From contig NZ_JADOVI010000008.1 of the NCBI RefSeq assembly GCF_015752155.1, positions 1-64,000 on the forward strand: a stretch of 64,000 nucleotides of DNA, written 5' to 3'. The first letter of the stretch is position 1, and each line of letters starts with the position of its first letter. The notes under the pieces were generated by a model. The model had not been told where the DNA came from. It was given only the letters and a program-made list of their open reading frames with translations, and searched no databases. Positions 12,150 to 21,076 of this stretch are shown in pieces. The stretch comes from Cryobacterium sp. MP_M3 (GTDB lineage: Bacteria > Actinomycetota > Actinomycetes > Actinomycetales > Microbacteriaceae). Made by a program: the position numbers and the translations under genes.

Positions 12150-13361
12150 ATGTCGTCAGGTCGCACGGTCGTCGTCGGGATCACCGGGGGCATCGCTGCC
12201 TATAAGGCCGTCAACATCGTGCGCGCTTTTGTGTTGCGCGGGGACTCCGTGCACGTCGTCGCCACGCCGGCCGCCCTGCGCTTCGTCGGCCGACCCACCC
12301 TCGAGGCCATCTCGCGCAACCCTGTGCACACCGACCTCTACGAGGGGGTCGCCGAGGTGCGGCACGTGGCCATCGGCCAGTCCGCCGACCTGATCGTCGT
12401 CGCGCCGGCCACCGCGAACACCATCGCCAAACTCGCCTGCGGGCTGGCCGACGACCTGCTCGGGAACACCATCCTGGCCAGCACAGCGCCGCTGGTGATC
12501 GCACCGGCGATGCACACCGAGATGTGGAACAACGCCGCCACCCGGGCCAACGTCGCAACCCTGCGCGAACGCGGCGTCGTCGTCGTCGGTCCGGGGACGG
12601 GCCGGCTCACCGGCGCCGACTCCGGGGCGGGCCGGATGGAAGAGCCGGACACGATCGTCGCCGCGGCCCTCGCAGCGTTGGCCGTAGCCGACCGCGGAGG
12701 CGCCGCTGGCGACCTGGCCGGGAAACGGATCGTCATCTCCGCCGGGGGAACCCGGGAACCACTCGACCCGGTGAGGTTCCTCGGCAACCGGTCCAGCGGC
12801 AAACAGGGCGTCGCCCTGGCTGAGGCGGCCGTGGCCCGCGGGGCCGAGGTCGTCCTCGTCGCCGCCAACCTGGAGGTGCCCGCGCCGACGAACGTCGACG
12901 TGCGCCTGGCCGGTTCCGCGGCCGACCTCGAACGGGCGATGACCGAGGCGGCGGCCGAGGCAGACGTCATCATCATGGCGGCCGCCGTGGCCGACTACCG
13001 GCCCGCCGAAGTGCGCGCCGACAAGATCAAGAAGGACGACACGGGCGACACCCTCGTGCTCACCCTCGTGCGCAACCCCGACATCCTCGCCGGGCTGGCC
13101 GCCGCCCGGAAGCCAGGGCAGGTCGTCATCGGGTTCGCAGCCGAGACCGAGGCCGACCCGGAGTTGCTGCTCCAACTCGGCCGGGAGAAGGCCGCCCGCA
13201 AGGGCTGCGACTACCTCGTCCTCAACATGGTGGGCTGGACCGAGGGTTTCGCCTCCGAACGTAATGAGGTCCGGGTGCTCAACCGCCACGGAGATATAGT
13301 GATTGAGGCCTCCGGCAGCAAGATGTCGGTGGCCGAGAGCATCCTCGACCTGCTGAGCTGA
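12150..13361 (+). CDS. coaBC: Bifunctional phosphopantothenoylcysteine decarboxylase / phosphopantothenate-cysteine ligase
   Basis: This protein performs two consecutive steps of coenzyme A synthesis. The N-terminal flavoprotein CoaC domain (about residues 5-180) has [10 protein letters not shown] and [12 protein letters not shown], with the active-site HVAIGQSAD region. The C-terminal CoaB domain (about residues 190-400) has [32 protein letters not shown], the KIKK substrate loop and GFAAET. The 403-residue length is typical. The ATG follows rpoZ by 27 bp with AGGATG and no strong ribosome binding site. Two perfect inverted repeats follow or overlap the stop. Confidence 0.96.
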   Translation: MSSGRTVVVGITGGIAAYKAVNIVRAFVLRGDSVHVVATPAALRFVGRPTLEAISRNPVHTDLYEGVAEVRHVAIGQSADLIVVAPATANTIAKLACGLADDLLGNTILASTAPLVIAPAMHTEMWNNAATRANVATLRERGVVVVGPGTGRLTGADSGAGRMEEPDTIVAAALAALAVADRGGAAGDLAGKRIVISAGGTREPLDPVRFLGNRSSGKQGVALAEAAVARGAEVVLVAANLEVPAPTNVDVRLAGSAADLERAMTEAAAEADVIIMAAAVADYRPAEVRADKIKKDDTGDTLVLTLVRNPDILAGLAAARKPGQVVIGFAAETEADPELLLQLGREKAARKGCDYLVLNMVGWTEGFASERNEVRVLNRHGDIVIEASGSKMSVAESILDLLS

Positions 13362-13404
13362 GCAGGCTCAGCTGATCAACGCTGAGCCGACCGGTTCGGC
13401 TCAG
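13356..13404 (+). repeat. Two adjacent perfect inverted repeats between coaBC and metK
   Basis: AGCTGAGC at 13356-13363 pairs with GCTCAGCT at 13366-13373 across a 2-nt spacer and spans the coaBC stop codon. CTGAGCCGA at 13382-13390 pairs with TCGGCTCAG at 13396-13404 around a 5-nt loop. The core CTGAGC is shared by both, so alternative pairings are possible. No T run follows, so these may form a weak terminator or act on the metK leader; neither is shown. Confidence 0.45.
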
Positions 13405-13506
13405 ACAGACTCCGGCGTGGAACGCAGGCCGTTCCGCGCCGCGTCGGCCGCGTCCGCCGCAACCGTTTTCCCCCATGTACATGAACCACCAACAGAGACG
13501 GGCCAG

Positions 13507-14700
13507 ATGAGCGATCTACGCCTCTTCACCTCGGAGTCAGTCACCGAAGGCCACCCCGACAAGATCTGCGACCAGATCTCCGACAGCATCCTGGACGCGC
13601 TTCTGGCCGAGGACCCGCACAGCCGGGTCGCGGTGGAGACGCTCGTCACCACCGGTCTCGTGCACGTCGCCGGCGAGGTCACCACGGAGGCCTACGTCGA
13701 GATCCCCTCGATCGTGCGCAAGTGCATCACCGACATCGGCTACGACTCGTCCGACGTGTGGTTCGACGGCCGTTCCTGCGGTGTGGAGATCTCCATCGGC
13801 GGTCAGTCACCCGACATCGCCCAGGGCGTCGACAACGCCTTCGAACGGCGCGAGGAGTCGAGCATCGACGACTTCGACCGGCAGGGCGCGGGCGACCAGG
13901 GCATCATGTTCGGCTACGCCACCCGGGAGACCCCCGAGCTCATGCCGATCCCGATCTGGATCGCGCACCGCCTCGCCGAGCGCCTCGCCGAGGTGCGCAA
14001 GTCCGGCGAGCTGGACTACCTCCGCCCCGACGGCAAGACCCAGGTCACCATCGGCTACGACGGCATCATCCCGCGCACCGTCGAGACCGTCGTGCTCTCC
14101 ACCCAGCACTCCAAGACCGTCTCCAACGAGCAGTTGCGCGCCGAGGTCGAAGAACTCGTCATCCGGCCTGTGCTCGACCGGGTCGACCTCGACTCCTCCG
14201 GCCTGAACATGCTGATCAACCCGACCGGCCGCTTCGAGATCGGCGGCCCGCAGGGCGACGCCGGCCTGACCGGGCGCAAGATCATCATCGACACCTACGG
14301 CGGATCGAGCCGGCACGGCGGCGGAGCGTTCAGCGGCAAGGACCCGTCGAAGGTCGACCGTTCCGCCGCCTACGCCATGCGCTGGGTGGCCAAGAACGCG
14401 GTGGCCGCCGGACTGGCCGACCGCCTGGAGATCCAGGTCGCCTACGCCATCGGCAAGGCCTCCCCGGTGGGGTTGTACGTCGAAACGTTCGGCACCGGAA
14501 CCCTTCCCGACCGGGAGATCACCGCCGCGATCCGGGAGGTCTTCGATCTCCGGCCGGCCGCGATCATCCATTCCCTCGACCTGCTGCGCCCGATCTACGC
14601 CAAGACGGCCACCTACGGCCACTTCGGCCGTGAACTGCCCGACTTCACCTGGGAGCGGCTTGACCGGGTCGAGGAACTGAAGAGCGCCGCCGGGCTGTAG
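13507..14700 (+). CDS. metK: S-adenosylmethionine synthetase
   Basis: MetK makes SAM from methionine and ATP. The 397 residues contain the ATP motif [14 protein letters not shown] near the N-terminus, [12 protein letters not shown] (the MetK signature hexapeptide region) and [16 protein letters not shown] (the phosphate-binding loop). The ATG at 13507 was chosen because the protein then begins with the family-typical [14 protein letters not shown]; the upstream open frame encodes an unconserved stretch. A leader of up to 145 bp precedes it, but I do not recognise a known SAM riboswitch there. priA starts 2 nt after the stop. Confidence 0.97.
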   Translation: MSDLRLFTSESVTEGHPDKICDQISDSILDALLAEDPHSRVAVETLVTTGLVHVAGEVTTEAYVEIPSIVRKCITDIGYDSSDVWFDGRSCGVEISIGGQSPDIAQGVDNAFERREESSIDDFDRQGAGDQGIMFGYATRETPELMPIPIWIAHRLAERLAEVRKSGELDYLRPDGKTQVTIGYDGIIPRTVETVVLSTQHSKTVSNEQLRAEVEELVIRPVLDRVDLDSSGLNMLINPTGRFEIGGPQGDAGLTGRKIIIDTYGGSSRHGGGAFSGKDPSKVDRSAAYAMRWVAKNAVAAGLADRLEIQVAYAIGKASPVGLYVETFGTGTLPDREITAAIREVFDLRPAAIIHSLDLLRPIYAKTATYGHFGRELPDFTWERLDRVEELKSAAGL

Positions 14701-14702
14701 CG

Positions 14703-16781
14703 ATGACCCGCACCGGCCTCGTGGCACGGGTGCTGATCGATTCGCCCCTGCCGCAGCTCGACCACCTCTTCGACTACCGCATCCCGGAAGAGCTCGCCAC
14801 GCTCGCGCAGCCCGGAGTGCGGGTGCGCGTGCCGCTCCGGTCGGCCGGGCGGGTGGCCGACGGTTACCTGATCGAGGTCGTCGGCGGGGAGACGGCCGCC
14901 CCTCCGAGCGGGAGGGAACCGGCGACCCTCGACGGGGTCACCCCCGACTACCACGGCGCGCTCAGCCCGCTCGACGCGGTCGTGTCCGAGGCGCCGGTAC
15001 TCACCCCCGAGGTCTGGAAGCTGGCCAGGCGGGTGGCCGACCGCGCCGCCGGCAACGCCAGCGACATCATCCGGCTCGCCGTCCCACCCCGGCAGGTGCG
15101 GGTCGAGAAGGCCTGGCTCGCCGGCCTGGCTGCGACGGCTGCGACGGCTGCGACGGCTGCGCCGGATGTGACGGCCCCCGTGGCCGCGCCGGCCGCCGCC
15201 GACCCGTCATCCGCGGCGCCGCACGTCTTCGCCGACTACCCGGCCGGCAGCCTCGACACCGTCGTCGCGGAACAGAAACGGCTCTGCGTCGCGGCAGTGC
15301 CGACGCTGATGCTGCTGCCGGGTGGACTCACCATCGGGCGCTGGGCGCACACCATGGCCGAGCTCGCCGTCGCCGCCCTCTCGGCCGGTCGGAGCAGCAT
15401 CCTCGTCGTTCCCGACTACCGCGACCAGGACCAGGTCCAGGCGGCACTGGAGCTGCTCGCCCCCGCAGGCACGGTCAGCCGGGTCGACGCCCGCCAGCCC
15501 AACGCCGACCGGTACCGGGCCTTCCTCGCCTGCCTGGCCGCCGCCCCGCGGATCGTGCTGGGCAACCGCTCCGCCGTCTACGCCCCGGCGCATGACCTGG
15601 GCCTGATCGCGCTCTGGGACGACGGCGACCCCCTGCACGGCGAACAGCTCAGCCCCTACGTGCACGCCAGGGACGCCGCGCTGGTCAGGCAGGGCCAGGC
15701 CGGCTGCGCGCTCGTCTTCCTCGGGCACACCCGCACGGTCGAGGTGCAGCGCCTGGTCGAACTCGGCTGGCTCGGCCAGGTGCACCCCACCAGGAACCAG
15801 CACCCCCGGATTATCCCAACCGACTTCCAGGCCGAACCCGACCAGCAGGTCCGCGCCGCGCGCATCCCCACCGCCGCGTGGCAGGCCGCCAGGGAAGCCC
15901 TCCAGCACGGGCCCGTGCTCGTGCAGGTGGCGAGCCCCGGCTACGCGCCCATGCTCGCCTGCCAGACCTGCAAGAAGGCCGCGCGGTGCACCACCTGCCA
16001 GGGCCCGCTCGGCCTGGCCTCGGCGGCCGCGATGCCGTCCTGCCGCTGGTGCGGCGCCCTGGCGGCCGACTGGAGCTGCGTACACTGCGAAGGCCGCAAG
16101 CTGCGGGTCGTCACCCTGGGCACCGGCCGCACCGCCGAGGAACTCGGCCGGGCCTTCCCCGGGGCCAGGGTCATCATCGCCGACGGCGACCACCAGGTGC
16201 AGCAGCTCGGCGCGGAACCCGCCCTCATCATCGCGACCCGCGGCGCCGAGCCGATCCCGGCCGGCGGCTACCGGGCCATCCTGCTGCTCGACGGGGAACG
16301 GATGCTCGCCCGCGAGTCGCTCCGCGTCGGGGACGACAGCCTTCGCGCCTGGTGCAACACGGCCGCCCTGGCCGCCCCGGGGGCGGCCGTGATGCTCGTC
16401 GGAGTCGGCGGCACCCTCGCCCGCGCACTGAACGCCTGGCAGCCCGAGGCACACGCGGCAGCGGAGCTGGCCGACCGGCGGCAGCTGCGCTTCCCGCCCG
16501 CCGTGCGGGCGGCCTCCGTCACCGGCACCGCCGACGACGTCGCGGCGGCCCTCGTCGACCTCGACCAGGTTCCCGGGCTCGACGTGCTCGGCCCGGTGGC
16601 CACCGAGCCGCCCCTCGTGCGCGGAATCGTGCGCTTCCCCTACGCGAGCGGCGACGAGGCCGCCCGCCTGCTCAAGGCCGCCATCGTGCGGAACGCGGCC
16701 CGGCGGCGGCGGCCGAAGGGCGCTCCCTTCCGTGCGGCACCTACACTCAAAGTACGATTCGACGACCCGGAGCTGCTCTAA
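14703..16781 (+). CDS. priA: Primosomal protein N' (PriA-like) without canonical helicase motifs
   Basis: The 692-residue protein has the PriA N-terminal DNA-binding domain (HLFDYRIPEEL near residue 21; VPLRSAGRVADGYLIEV) and a Cys-rich zinc-binding module in the second half (CQTCKKAARCTTC from Cys420, CRWCG, CVHC). Where active PriA has a Walker A GxGKT, this sequence reads LLPGGLTIGRWAH, and the DEAH box is replaced by WDDGD. It is therefore probably not an ATP-driven helicase, as is typical for the actinobacterial members next to metK and fmt. It may still load the replisome at forks through DNA and protein binding; that is inference. A 9-bp tandem repeat encodes its Ala/Thr linker at about residue 143. 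Confidence 0.88.
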   Translation: MTRTGLVARVLIDSPLPQLDHLFDYRIPEELATLAQPGVRVRVPLRSAGRVADGYLIEVVGGETAAPPSGREPATLDGVTPDYHGALSPLDAVVSEAPVLTPEVWKLARRVADRAAGNASDIIRLAVPPRQVRVEKAWLAGLAATAATAATAAPDVTAPVAAPAAADPSSAAPHVFADYPAGSLDTVVAEQKRLCVAAVPTLMLLPGGLTIGRWAHTMAELAVAALSAGRSSILVVPDYRDQDQVQAALELLAPAGTVSRVDARQPNADRYRAFLACLAAAPRIVLGNRSAVYAPAHDLGLIALWDDGDPLHGEQLSPYVHARDAALVRQGQAGCALVFLGHTRTVEVQRLVELGWLGQVHPTRNQHPRIIPTDFQAEPDQQVRAARIPTAAWQAAREALQHGPVLVQVASPGYAPMLACQTCKKAARCTTCQGPLGLASAAAMPSCRWCGALAADWSCVHCEGRKLRVVTLGTGRTAEELGRAFPGARVIIADGDHQVQQLGAEPALIIATRGAEPIPAGGYRAILLLDGERMLARESLRVGDDSLRAWCNTAALAAPGAAVMLVGVGGTLARALNAWQPEAHAAAELADRRQLRFPPAVRAASVTGTADDVAAALVDLDQVPGLDVLGPVATEPPLVRGIVRFPYASGDEAARLLKAAIVRNAARRRRPKGAPFRAAPTLKVRFDDPELL
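15129..15162 (+). repeat. 9-bp tandem repeat inside priA
   Basis: GCTGCGACG is repeated three times followed by a partial copy. It codes for an Ala-Ala-Thr repeat in a low-complexity linker. Slippage would add or remove three residues without breaking the frame. Confidence 0.85.
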
Positions 16782-17699
16782 ATGAAAATCGTCTTCGCGG
16801 GCACCCCCCAGGCGGCCGTGCCCAGCCTGGCGCTGCTGGCCGACTCTCGGCACGACCTCGTCGCCGTGGTGACCAGGGCGGACGCGCCGCTCGGCCGCAA
16901 GCGCACTCTCTCCCCGTCCCCGGTCGGGCAGGCAGCCGCGGACCGCGGCCTGCGCCTGCTCAAGACCAACCGGCTCGACGAAGCGGCGACCGCCGAGATC
17001 GCGGCCCTCGCCCCCGACCTGGGCGTGATCGTCGCCTACGGGGGACTCGTGCGGGAACCGCTGCTCTCCGTGCCGCGTCTCGGCTGGATCAACCTGCACT
17101 TCTCCCTGCTTCCCCGCTGGCGCGGCGCCGCACCGGTGCAGCGCGCCCTGATCGCCGGCGACGCGCGCACCGGCGCCGCCGTGTTCCAGCTGGTGCCCGA
17201 ACTCGACGCCGGCGCGGTCTTCGCCCAGCAGTCGGAACCGATCGGACGGCACGCGACCGCCGGCACCCTGCTCGCCGGACTCAGTGAGAGCGGCGCCCAG
17301 CTGCTGCTCGGCGTGATCGACGACCTCGCCGCCGGGCGGGCGACCTCCCTCGCCCAGGCCGGGGAGGTCACCCTCGCCCCCAAGCTCACCCTCGACGACG
17401 CCCGGATCGACTGGGCCGCCCCCGCGGAAACGGTCTACAACCGGGTGCGCGGGGTCACCCCCGAGCCCGGCGCGTTCACGACGGTGAACGACGCGCGCCT
17501 CAAACTCCTCGAAGTCGCCCCGACCCATGGGGCCCTGCCGCAACCGGCGGGCTCGATTCGAGAGATCGACAAAAAAGTGCTGATTGGCACCGGGACAGAG
17601 CCGCTCGAGCTCGTCACGGTGCAACCGGCGGGAAAGACGGCAATGAAGGCAACGGACTGGTGGCGTGGAGTGGCGGCGACGGAGGTGGTCGCCTCATGA
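16782..17699 (+). CDS. fmt: Methionyl-tRNA formyltransferase
   Basis: The enzyme formylates initiator Met-tRNA with 10-formyl-THF. The 305 residues include the N-terminal FAGTPQAAVPSL motif, the formyl-THF site WINLHFSLLPRWRGAAPVQRALIAGD (catalytic Asn/His/Asp set) and a C-terminal OB-fold domain (about residues 205-300; TVYNRVRGVTPEPGAF). The ATG directly follows the priA stop and the end overlaps rsmB by ATGA. In M. tuberculosis the same priA-fmt-fmu(rsmB)-rpe neighbours occur. Confidence 0.97.
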   Translation: MKIVFAGTPQAAVPSLALLADSRHDLVAVVTRADAPLGRKRTLSPSPVGQAAADRGLRLLKTNRLDEAATAEIAALAPDLGVIVAYGGLVREPLLSVPRLGWINLHFSLLPRWRGAAPVQRALIAGDARTGAAVFQLVPELDAGAVFAQQSEPIGRHATAGTLLAGLSESGAQLLLGVIDDLAAGRATSLAQAGEVTLAPKLTLDDARIDWAAPAETVYNRVRGVTPEPGAFTTVNDARLKLLEVAPTHGALPQPAGSIREIDKKVLIGTGTEPLELVTVQPAGKTAMKATDWWRGVAATEVVAS

Positions 17700-19120
17700 G
17701 CGACGAGCGCGGCCGGGGCCGGCAGCAGGAACGCCCGCGCCCGCAACACGATTTCGTCCAGCCGGCCAGGCGGGTCGCCTACGAGGTGATCGCGGCGGTG
17801 CGCGAATCCGACGCCTACGCCAACCTGCTGCTGCCCACCCGCATCAAGCGGGCCGCCCTGAACACGGCGGATGCCGCGCTGGCCACCGAGCTGACCTACG
17901 GCACCCTGCGAATGCAGGGGTTCTACGACCGGGTCATCGCCGAAGCGGCCGGGCGGCCGGTCTCCGCCATCGACCCGGCCATCCTCGACGTGCTGCGGCT
18001 CGGCGCCCACCAGCTCCTCGCGACCCGGGTCGCCACCCACGCCGCGGTGAACGAATCGGTCGAGCTGGCCAGGCAGGTCGGCTCGCGCGCCGCCACCGGC
18101 TTCACCAACGGGGTGCTGCGCACCATCTCCCGCTCCAGCACCGAGGAATGGCGGGAGCGGATCCTCGCCGACGCCACCGGGGAGGACGACCGACTCGCGA
18201 TCGAACACTCGCACCCGGTCTGGGTGGTCCGGGCCTTCCGCCAGTCCCTGCGACTCGAGGGGCGCGAAGCCGAACTGGAAGACCTGCTCATCGCCGACAA
18301 TGCGGCCCCCCGGGTGAACATGGTCGCCCTCCCTGGGCTCGTGCCCGCCGACGAGACGGCCGGCCTTGGCGAGCCCAACGCGTTCTCCCCGACCGGATTC
18401 GTGCTCGCCGGCGGAGACCCCGTGCACCTCATGCACGACCACAACGGCCGCATCCGCGTGCAGGACGAAGGCTCGCAACTGGCAGCCCTGGCCCTGAGCC
18501 GTGCCCGCCCGGCCGTCCCGGGCGAACGCTGGCTCGACCTCTGCGCCGGCCCGGGCGGCAAGGCCGCGCTGCTTGCCGCCGAGGCCCTCGCCGCCGGCGC
18601 CACCCTCGTCGCCAACGAACTCGTCCCCGCGCGGGCGACGCTCGTGCGCAAGGCCCTGGCCGCCGTTCCGGCCTCGGTCCCCGTCTGGGAAGAGGACGGC
18701 ACCACCTTCGGTGATGCCCACCCCGAGGCCTTCGACCGGATCCTCCTCGACGCGCCGTGCACCGGCCTCGGCGCCCTGCGCCGCCGGCCGGAGGCGCGCT
18801 GGCGCAAACTGCCCCGGGACGTCGCGGAACTCAGCGACCTGCAGTCGGGCCTGATCGACGCCGCCCTCGGTGCCCTCAAGCCCGGCGGCATCCTGGCCTA
18901 CGTCACCTGTTCGCCGCACATCGCCGAGACCCGGGGGATCGTGGCCACGGCGCTGAAGAAGTGGGGCGGCACGGTGCGCACCCTCGACACCGCCGGGATC
19001 GTTCAGGGCCTCGCGAATTCGCCGCTCGACCTGCCCGCCGACGGCGGGAGCGTGCAGCTCTGGCCGCACCGGCACGGCACCGACGCGATGTTCATCACCC
19101 TGCTCGAACGCACCGCCTAG
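17696..19120 (+). CDS. rsmB: 16S rRNA (cytosine-C5) methyltransferase RsmB/Fmu
   Basis: RsmB methylates C967 (E. coli numbering) of 16S rRNA. The N-terminal NusB-like RNA-binding domain covers about residues 20-150 (ARRVAYEVIAAV). The SAM domain shows LDLCAGPGGKAALLA, DAPCTGLGALRRRPEARWR with Cys355, and YVTCSPH with Cys405, the two cysteines of the mechanism. The 474-residue protein starts at the ATG overlapping the fmt stop, with GGAGGTGG at 17681-17688; an upstream open frame from 17660 is not used. Confidence 0.95.
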   Translation: MSDERGRGRQQERPRPQHDFVQPARRVAYEVIAAVRESDAYANLLLPTRIKRAALNTADAALATELTYGTLRMQGFYDRVIAEAAGRPVSAIDPAILDVLRLGAHQLLATRVATHAAVNESVELARQVGSRAATGFTNGVLRTISRSSTEEWRERILADATGEDDRLAIEHSHPVWVVRAFRQSLRLEGREAELEDLLIADNAAPRVNMVALPGLVPADETAGLGEPNAFSPTGFVLAGGDPVHLMHDHNGRIRVQDEGSQLAALALSRARPAVPGERWLDLCAGPGGKAALLAAEALAAGATLVANELVPARATLVRKALAAVPASVPVWEEDGTTFGDAHPEAFDRILLDAPCTGLGALRRRPEARWRKLPRDVAELSDLQSGLIDAALGALKPGGILAYVTCSPHIAETRGIVATALKKWGGTVRTLDTAGIVQGLANSPLDLPADGGSVQLWPHRHGTDAMFITLLERTA

Positions 19121-19145
19121 CCTGCGCCGAATCGGACGGGCCGCA

Positions 19146-19177
19146 GGGCGGCGGCGGCGGCGGGCGGCGGGCGGATG
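19146..19177 (+). repeat. GGC-rich low-complexity stretch upstream of rpe
   Basis: A run of GGC/GGGC units lies between rsmB and rpe, just before the rpe promoter. It is probably a simple repeat; no gene or stable hairpin is apparent. Confidence 0.5.
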
Positions 19178-19185
19178 CCACGGGC

Positions 19186-19191
19186 TAGGGT
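19186..19191 (+). promoter_or_regulatory. -10 element of a probable leaderless rpe transcript
   Basis: TAGGGT ends 6 nt before the rpe ATG, so transcription would begin at or next to the A of the start codon. No -35 box is evident. Confidence 0.5.
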
Positions 19192-19197
19192 GAAGTC

Positions 19198-19866
19198 ATG
19201 CCCTCCAGGATCAACCCGAGCATTCTCGCCGCCGACTTCGCCAACCTCGAACGGGAACTGGGGCGCATCCGCACCGCCGACCTCGTGCACGTGGACATCA
19301 TGGACAACCATTTCGTGCCCAACCTCACGTTCGGCCCGCCCGTCGTCTCCCGCCTGGCCCAGGTTTCACCGCTGCCGTTCGACGTGCACCTGATGATCGA
19401 GAACCCCGAACGGTGGGCTCCCGGCTACGCGGAGGCCGGCGCCTTCTCGGTGACCTTCCACGCCGAGGCCACCACCAACCCGGTCGGCCTGGCGCGGAAG
19501 CTGCGCTCGATCGGCGCTCGGGCGGGCATCGCCCTCAAGCCGGGCACCGCGGTCGAGCCCTACCTCGAACTCCTGCCCGAATTCGACCAGGTGCTGGTGA
19601 TGACCGTCGAGCCCGGTTTCGGTGGGCAGAGCTTCATGCCGTCGACCATGCGCAAGCTGAAGACGCTCTCCGAGACGGTGCGCAAAAGCGGTCTCGACGT
19701 CTGGGTGCAGGTCGACGGGGGCATCACCGAGGAGACCATCGTGGTCGCCGCCGAGGCCGGCGCCGACACCTTCGTGGCCGGTTCGAGCGTGTTCAACGCC
19801 GCCGACCCTGCCGCCCAGATCGCCCGGCTGCGCGCCGCCGCGGACGAACACCGGCACGCGCACTAG
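19198..19866 (+). CDS. rpe: Ribulose-phosphate 3-epimerase
   Basis: Rpe interconverts ribulose 5-phosphate and xylulose 5-phosphate in the pentose phosphate pathway. The 222-residue TIM barrel shows INPSILAADFANLERE at the N-terminus (catalytic Ser/Asp), VHVDIMDNHFVPN with metal-binding His and Asp, DVHLMIENP, MTVEPGFGGQSF and VQVDGGI. It has its own -10 element and is followed after 12 bp by hisE. It complements the zwf/pgl branch encoded at the other end of the window. Confidence 0.97.
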   Translation: MPSRINPSILAADFANLERELGRIRTADLVHVDIMDNHFVPNLTFGPPVVSRLAQVSPLPFDVHLMIENPERWAPGYAEAGAFSVTFHAEATTNPVGLARKLRSIGARAGIALKPGTAVEPYLELLPEFDQVLVMTVEPGFGGQSFMPSTMRKLKTLSETVRKSGLDVWVQVDGGITEETIVVAAEAGADTFVAGSSVFNAADPAAQIARLRAAADEHRHAH

Positions 19867-19872
19867 TAACCT
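19867..19872 (+). promoter_or_regulatory. -10 element of a probable leaderless hisE transcript
   Basis: TAACCT ends 6 nt before the hisE GTG. AGGGGAG also lies in the gap but is too close to the start to serve well as a Shine-Dalgarno sequence. Confidence 0.45.
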
Positions 19873-19878
19873 AGGGGA

Positions 19879-20142
19879 GTGAAGACATTCGACGACCTCT
19901 TCGCTGAGCTGAGCGACAAAGCACTAACCAGGCCCGAGGGGTCTGGAACCGTGCGTGAGCTTGATGCCGGCGTGCACGCCATTGGCAAGAAGATCGTTGA
20001 GGAAGCCGCAGAAGTCTGGATGGCGGCCGAATTCCAAAGCGACGAGGAGACGGCGGCCGAGATGTCGCAGCTCATCTACCACGTGCAGGTGCTCATGCTG
20101 GCCAAGGGGCTCACCCCGGCCGACGTGTACCGGCATCTGTGA
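19879..20142 (+). CDS. hisE: Phosphoribosyl-ATP pyrophosphatase
   Basis: HisE removes pyrophosphate from PR-ATP, step two of histidine synthesis. The 87-residue all-helical protein has the MazG-like signature [17 protein letters not shown] at about residues 35-51 with clustered Glu metal ligands, followed by [18 protein letters not shown]. It is a stand-alone form; hisI is encoded separately 1.8 kb downstream. The start is GTG with a -10 element just upstream. hisG follows after 55 bp. Confidence 0.95.
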   Translation: MKTFDDLFAELSDKALTRPEGSGTVRELDAGVHAIGKKIVEEAAEVWMAAEFQSDEETAAEMSQLIYHVQVLMLAKGLTPADVYRHL

Positions 20143-20197
20143 CGGCCAGGCCACCGGCCGACTCCGTCCACCTCCCCGCCAACGCTGAAAGAACACC

Positions 20198-21037
20198 ATG
20201 CTGAGAATCGCCGTGCCCAACAAGGGCTCGTTGTCCGAAACCGCCGCGCAGATGCTGGCCGAGGCCGGGTACACCGGCCGCCGCGACCCGCGCGACCTCG
20301 TCGTCGCCGATCCGCTCAACGACGTCGAGTTCTTCTACCTCCGGCCCCGCGACATCGCGACCTACGTCGGATCCGGAGCCCTCGACGTGGGAATCACCGG
20401 CCGGGACCTGCTGCTCGACTCCCGCTCGACCGCCCACGAGATCGCCAGCCTCGACTTCGGCGACTCCACCTTCCGCTTCGCCGGCCCCGCGGGCCGCTTC
20501 ACCGACCTCTCCGACCTGGCCGGCCTCCGCGTGGCGACCAGCTACCCGGGCCTGGTCGAGGCGTTCCTCGCCCGGCACGACGTGTCGGTCACCCTCGTCA
20601 CCCTCGACGGGGCGGTCGAATCCGCGGTGCAGCTCGGCGTGGCGGATGCCGTCGCCGACGTCGTCTCCACCGGCTCCACCCTGCGCAAGGCCGGCCTGGA
20701 CATCTTCGGCCCGGTCATCCTCCAGTCGACGGCCGTGCTGATCACCGCCGAAAACGAGAAGCCCGGGATCGCGACCCTCCTCCGCCGGCTGCAGGGTGTG
20801 CTCGTGGCCCGCCAGTACGTGCTGATGGACTACGACATCCCGGCGGCCCTGCTCGACGACGCCTGCCTGCTGGCCCCCGGCATCGAGTCGCCCACGGTGT
20901 CGTCGCTGCACGACCCCGACTGGGTCGCCGTGCGGGTGATGATCCCGCGCCTGAACACCAACCACGTCATGGACGCGCTCTACGAGCTGGGCGCCAGGGC
21001 GATCCTGATCAGCTCCATCCACAACGCCCGCCTGTAA
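20198..21037 (+). CDS. hisG: ATP phosphoribosyltransferase, long form
   Basis: HisG condenses ATP with PRPP, the first and feedback-controlled step of histidine synthesis. The 279 residues are the long form: catalytic type II PBP-like fold (RIAVPNKGSLSETAAQMLAEAGY at the start; DVVSTGSTLRKAGLDI is the PRPP loop) plus a C-terminal regulatory ACT-like domain (about residues 205-279, DYDIPAALLDDACLLAPG) that binds histidine. No hisZ is therefore needed. No histidine leader peptide or T-box is visible in the 55-bp gap after hisE. Confidence 0.96.
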   Translation: MLRIAVPNKGSLSETAAQMLAEAGYTGRRDPRDLVVADPLNDVEFFYLRPRDIATYVGSGALDVGITGRDLLLDSRSTAHEIASLDFGDSTFRFAGPAGRFTDLSDLAGLRVATSYPGLVEAFLARHDVSVTLVTLDGAVESAVQLGVADAVADVVSTGSTLRKAGLDIFGPVILQSTAVLITAENEKPGIATLLRRLQGVLVARQYVLMDYDIPAALLDDACLLAPGIESPTVSSLHDPDWVAVRVMIPRLNTNHVMDALYELGARAILISSIHNARL

Positions 21038-21076
21038 CCAACGAGTCCGGGTAAGAGAATTGTCACGGAGGAAATC

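Noticed and set aside
13362-13506. SAM riboswitch in front of metK
   Set aside because: Two hairpins are present, but I cannot find the conserved cores of known SAM riboswitch classes; only an unexplained inverted repeat is reported.
15207-17624. Minus-strand open frame of about 805 codons opposite priA and fmt
   Set aside because: It is a shadow of high-GC codons; no conserved sequence, and both opposite genes are certain.
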